DNA of 6,436 nucleotides from Chloroflexota bacterium. GTDB taxonomy: Bacteria > Chloroflexota > Anaerolineae > B4-G1 > DUEL01. The notes under the pieces are model-generated. The model searched no databases. It was not told the DNA's origin and saw only the letters and a list, made by a program, of their open reading frames with translations. Position numbers and translations under genes: made by a program. The stretch lies in contig JAGHZG010000097.1 in the NCBI GenBank assembly GCA_017743275.1, positions 1-6,436 on the forward strand, written 5' to 3'. Of this stretch, positions 5,500-6,436 are shown in pieces (position 1 is the first letter of the stretch; each line of letters starts with the position of its first letter).

Positions 5500-5523
5500 T
5501 AGGGGCAACCCTTGCGGTTGCCC
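5500..5523 (+). repeat. REP-like hairpin B, exact 24-bp copy of A
   Basis: Identical over 24 bp to 5429-5452, in the same orientation with a 71-bp period. The stem is GGGCAACC (5503-5510) with GGTTGCCC (5516-5523). The base before it differs, so the head reads ATAG instead of GTAG. Confidence 0.8.
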
Positions 5524-5541
5524 AGTGCACGGACAAACCCA

Positions 5542-5566
5542 GGGCAGGGGCAAGCCCTGCCCCTAC
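5542..5566 (-). repeat. REP-like hairpin C, inverted, GTAG head on minus strand
   Basis: The stem GGGCAGGG (5542-5549) with CCCTGCCC (5555-5562) is closed by loop GCAAG. On the minus strand it begins GTAGGGGCA (5566 downwards), the same head as copy A, but the arm sequence differs. With A and B it forms a head-to-head arrangement like a BIME. The structure ends 24 bp before the next start codon. Confidence 0.7.
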
Positions 5567-5590
5567 AGGGGATTCTGAAGAGAGGGCGGC

Positions 5591-6004
5591 ATGATTCAAC
5601 TTTTATCCATCCTGGTTTTGACCTTCTCTCTGACCCTGGTCCTGCTGGGTCTGCTGACCCTGTGGCTGGAACGGGGGCCGGGGCGCTGGCAGGGGATTGC
5701 CGTGACGCTCCTGGGACTGCTGGTGGGCTCCGGTTATTCCCTGTTGGCCAGCCGGTACTCCATCCTCCTCTTCGGAGACCTGATCGTACGGGTGGACCTG
5801 CCCCGGTTGATGGCGACCGCCCTGGCCTACACGGTGGGGGTGCTGGGCGGAGCCGGGCTGGCCCTGAGCCTCTTCCTCTGGGTCACTGGCCGCTATCAGG
5901 TCTGGCAGATTCGTCGCCGGGTCATCGCGACGGTTCTCCTGGTGCTGATGCTGGGAATCCTGCTGACTTTCCTGGCTATCTGGCTGAGCCGCCGTCTGGG
6001 ATAG
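5591..6004 (+). CDS. Small integral membrane protein, four predicted helices
   Basis: 137 aa, very rich in Leu, Val, Ile and Ala. Hydrophobic segments lie at about 4-26, 35-59, 73-98 and 110-133, separated by short charged loops (ERGPGR 27-32, RYQVWQIRRR 101-110) and closed by a basic tail (RRLG). By the positive-inside rule the loop near 101-110 and both Arg-containing ends are cytoplasmic. No catalytic motif or known family is recognised. A weak SD, GAGG (5582-5585), precedes the ATG by 5 nt. It is preceded by a promoter and a long leader of repeats, and is followed after 24 bp by the HD hydrolase gene, so the two are probably co-transcribed. It could be a transporter subunit, an envelope protein or simply a lineage-specific protein; function is unknown. 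Confidence 0.8.
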   Translation: MIQLLSILVLTFSLTLVLLGLLTLWLERGPGRWQGIAVTLLGLLVGSGYSLLASRYSILLFGDLIVRVDLPRLMATALAYTVGVLGGAGLALSLFLWVTGRYQVWQIRRRVIATVLLVLMLGILLTFLAIWLSRRLG

Positions 6005-6012
6005 CGAAGAAC

Positions 6013-6023
6013 CCACGAAGGAC
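6013..6023 (-). repeat. Single copy of the 9-bp repeat family, inverted, carrying an SD
   Basis: CCACGAAGGAC is the exact reverse complement of 3345-3355 (GTCCTTCGTGG) in the repeat cluster ahead of the response regulator. Read on the + strand it contains AAGGA (6018-6022), 6 nt before the ATG at 6029, so the repeat remnant seems to supply the ribosome binding site. Confidence 0.45.
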
Positions 6024-6028
6024 GCACG

Positions 6029-6436
6029 ATGATCAACATAGAAGAGGCCCGCCAATATTATCAGGGGCACGAGAGCAGCCACGATTTTGACCACGTCCTG
6101 CGGGTGCTGGCGCTGGCGGAGCGCATCGCCCGCGCCGAGGGGGGCGACCTGGAGGTGGTGCGGGCGGCGGCGCTCCTGCACGACATCGGTCGGGCCGAGG
6201 AGGAGGCGACGGGAGGAGACCACGCGGCCATCGGCGCCGCGCGGGCGCGGGAAATCCTGGCCAGTCATCCGCCGGAGAAGGTGGAGGCAGTGGTCACGGC
6301 CATCGCGTCGCACCGGTTCCGCAGCGGCCCGCCCCCCGCTACCCCCGAAGCGCGCGCCCTCTTTGACGCCGACAAACTGGACGCGATGGGGGCCATCGGC
6401 GTCGCCCGGGCCTTCGCCCGTGCCGGTGCCCATGGC
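6029..6436 (+). CDS. HD-domain phosphohydrolase, YedJ/YpgQ-like (3' end missing)
   Basis: 136 residues are visible; the gene runs off the window, and family members are usually about 200-230 aa. The HD metal site is intact: H22 in SHDFDHV, H51-D52 in LLHDIGR, then H65 (GGDHAAIG), H95 (ASHRF) and the DADKLDAMGAIGVARAF stretch (113-129) that marks the YedJ/YpgQ subgroup of small soluble HD proteins. Some YpgQ members are nucleoside-triphosphate pyrophosphohydrolases; the substrate here is unknown. The SD AAGGA lies 6 nt before the start. It follows the membrane protein by 24 bp in the same direction. No other start is better supported. Confidence 0.92.
   Translation, partial: MINIEEARQYYQGHESSHDFDHVLRVLALAERIARAEGGDLEVVRAAALLHDIGRAEEEATGGDHAAIGAARAREILASHPPEKVEAVVTAIASHRFRSGPPPATPEARALFDADKLDAMGAIGVARAFARAGAHG

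Noticed and set aside
5429..5523. Two exact 24-bp direct repeats as a minimal CRISPR
   Set aside because: Only two full copies, partial copies occur inside the 47-bp gap, and the repeats are GTAG-headed hairpins typical of REP elements; no cas gene is present.
5409..5590. Riboswitch in the long leader of the membrane-protein gene
   Set aside because: The leader's structure is fully explained by the three repeat hairpins and partial copies; no known aptamer motif is recognisable.

Overview
The window is GC-rich bacterial DNA with every convincing gene on the + strand. The gene content, the style of the DUF4143 ATPase (NPWWRG near the N-terminus, then a GPRQVGKT P-loop) and the intergenic short tandem repeats suggest a Chloroflexota-type organism (Anaerolineae or relatives). 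This is an inference from protein style, not a database match. No transposase, phage gene or CRISPR array is present.

Layout. (1) 1-98 is a short leader with a perfect hairpin and a strong Shine-Dalgarno (SD) site. (2) 99-1610 encodes an AAA+ ATPase with a C-terminal DUF4143/nuclease-like domain. (3) 1607-3244, joined to it by an ATGA overlap, encodes a cytoplasmic REC-GAF-HisKA-HATPase sensor kinase. (4) 3245-3375 holds two clusters of 9-bp tandem repeats. (5) 3376-4212 encodes a response regulator with an NtrC-like receiver and an OmpR/PhoB-type winged helix. (6) Its stop codon lies inside two tandem 11-bp direct repeats (4209-4230), followed by a candidate promoter with a palindrome. (7) 4324-4830 encodes a probable Roadblock/LC7-like protein, followed by a small Arg-rich ORF (4872-5036) and an intrinsic terminator (5084-5139). 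(8) A separate tRNA-Ser(GGA) unit has its own consensus promoter and terminator (5144-5299). (9) 5300-5590 is a repeat-rich intergenic stretch: seven 7-bp repeats, a promoter, and three REP-like hairpins carrying GTAG or a one-base variant. (10) 5591-6004 encodes a four-helix membrane protein. (11) 6029 to the window end is the 5' part of an HD-domain phosphohydrolase of YedJ/YpgQ type.

Working model. The ATPase, kinase, regulator and Roadblock-like protein form a co-oriented signalling cassette. The kinase has an HEINNPL H-box and the regulator has an NtrC-like receiver, a pairing seen in NtrB/NtrC-type systems, so they are probably cognate. The regulator's DNA-binding domain belongs to the class that binds 11-bp direct repeats, and such repeats lie directly ahead of the Roadblock-like gene, which makes that gene the best candidate target. 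A terminator then isolates the tRNA unit. The membrane protein and HD hydrolase look like a separate housekeeping-type operon.
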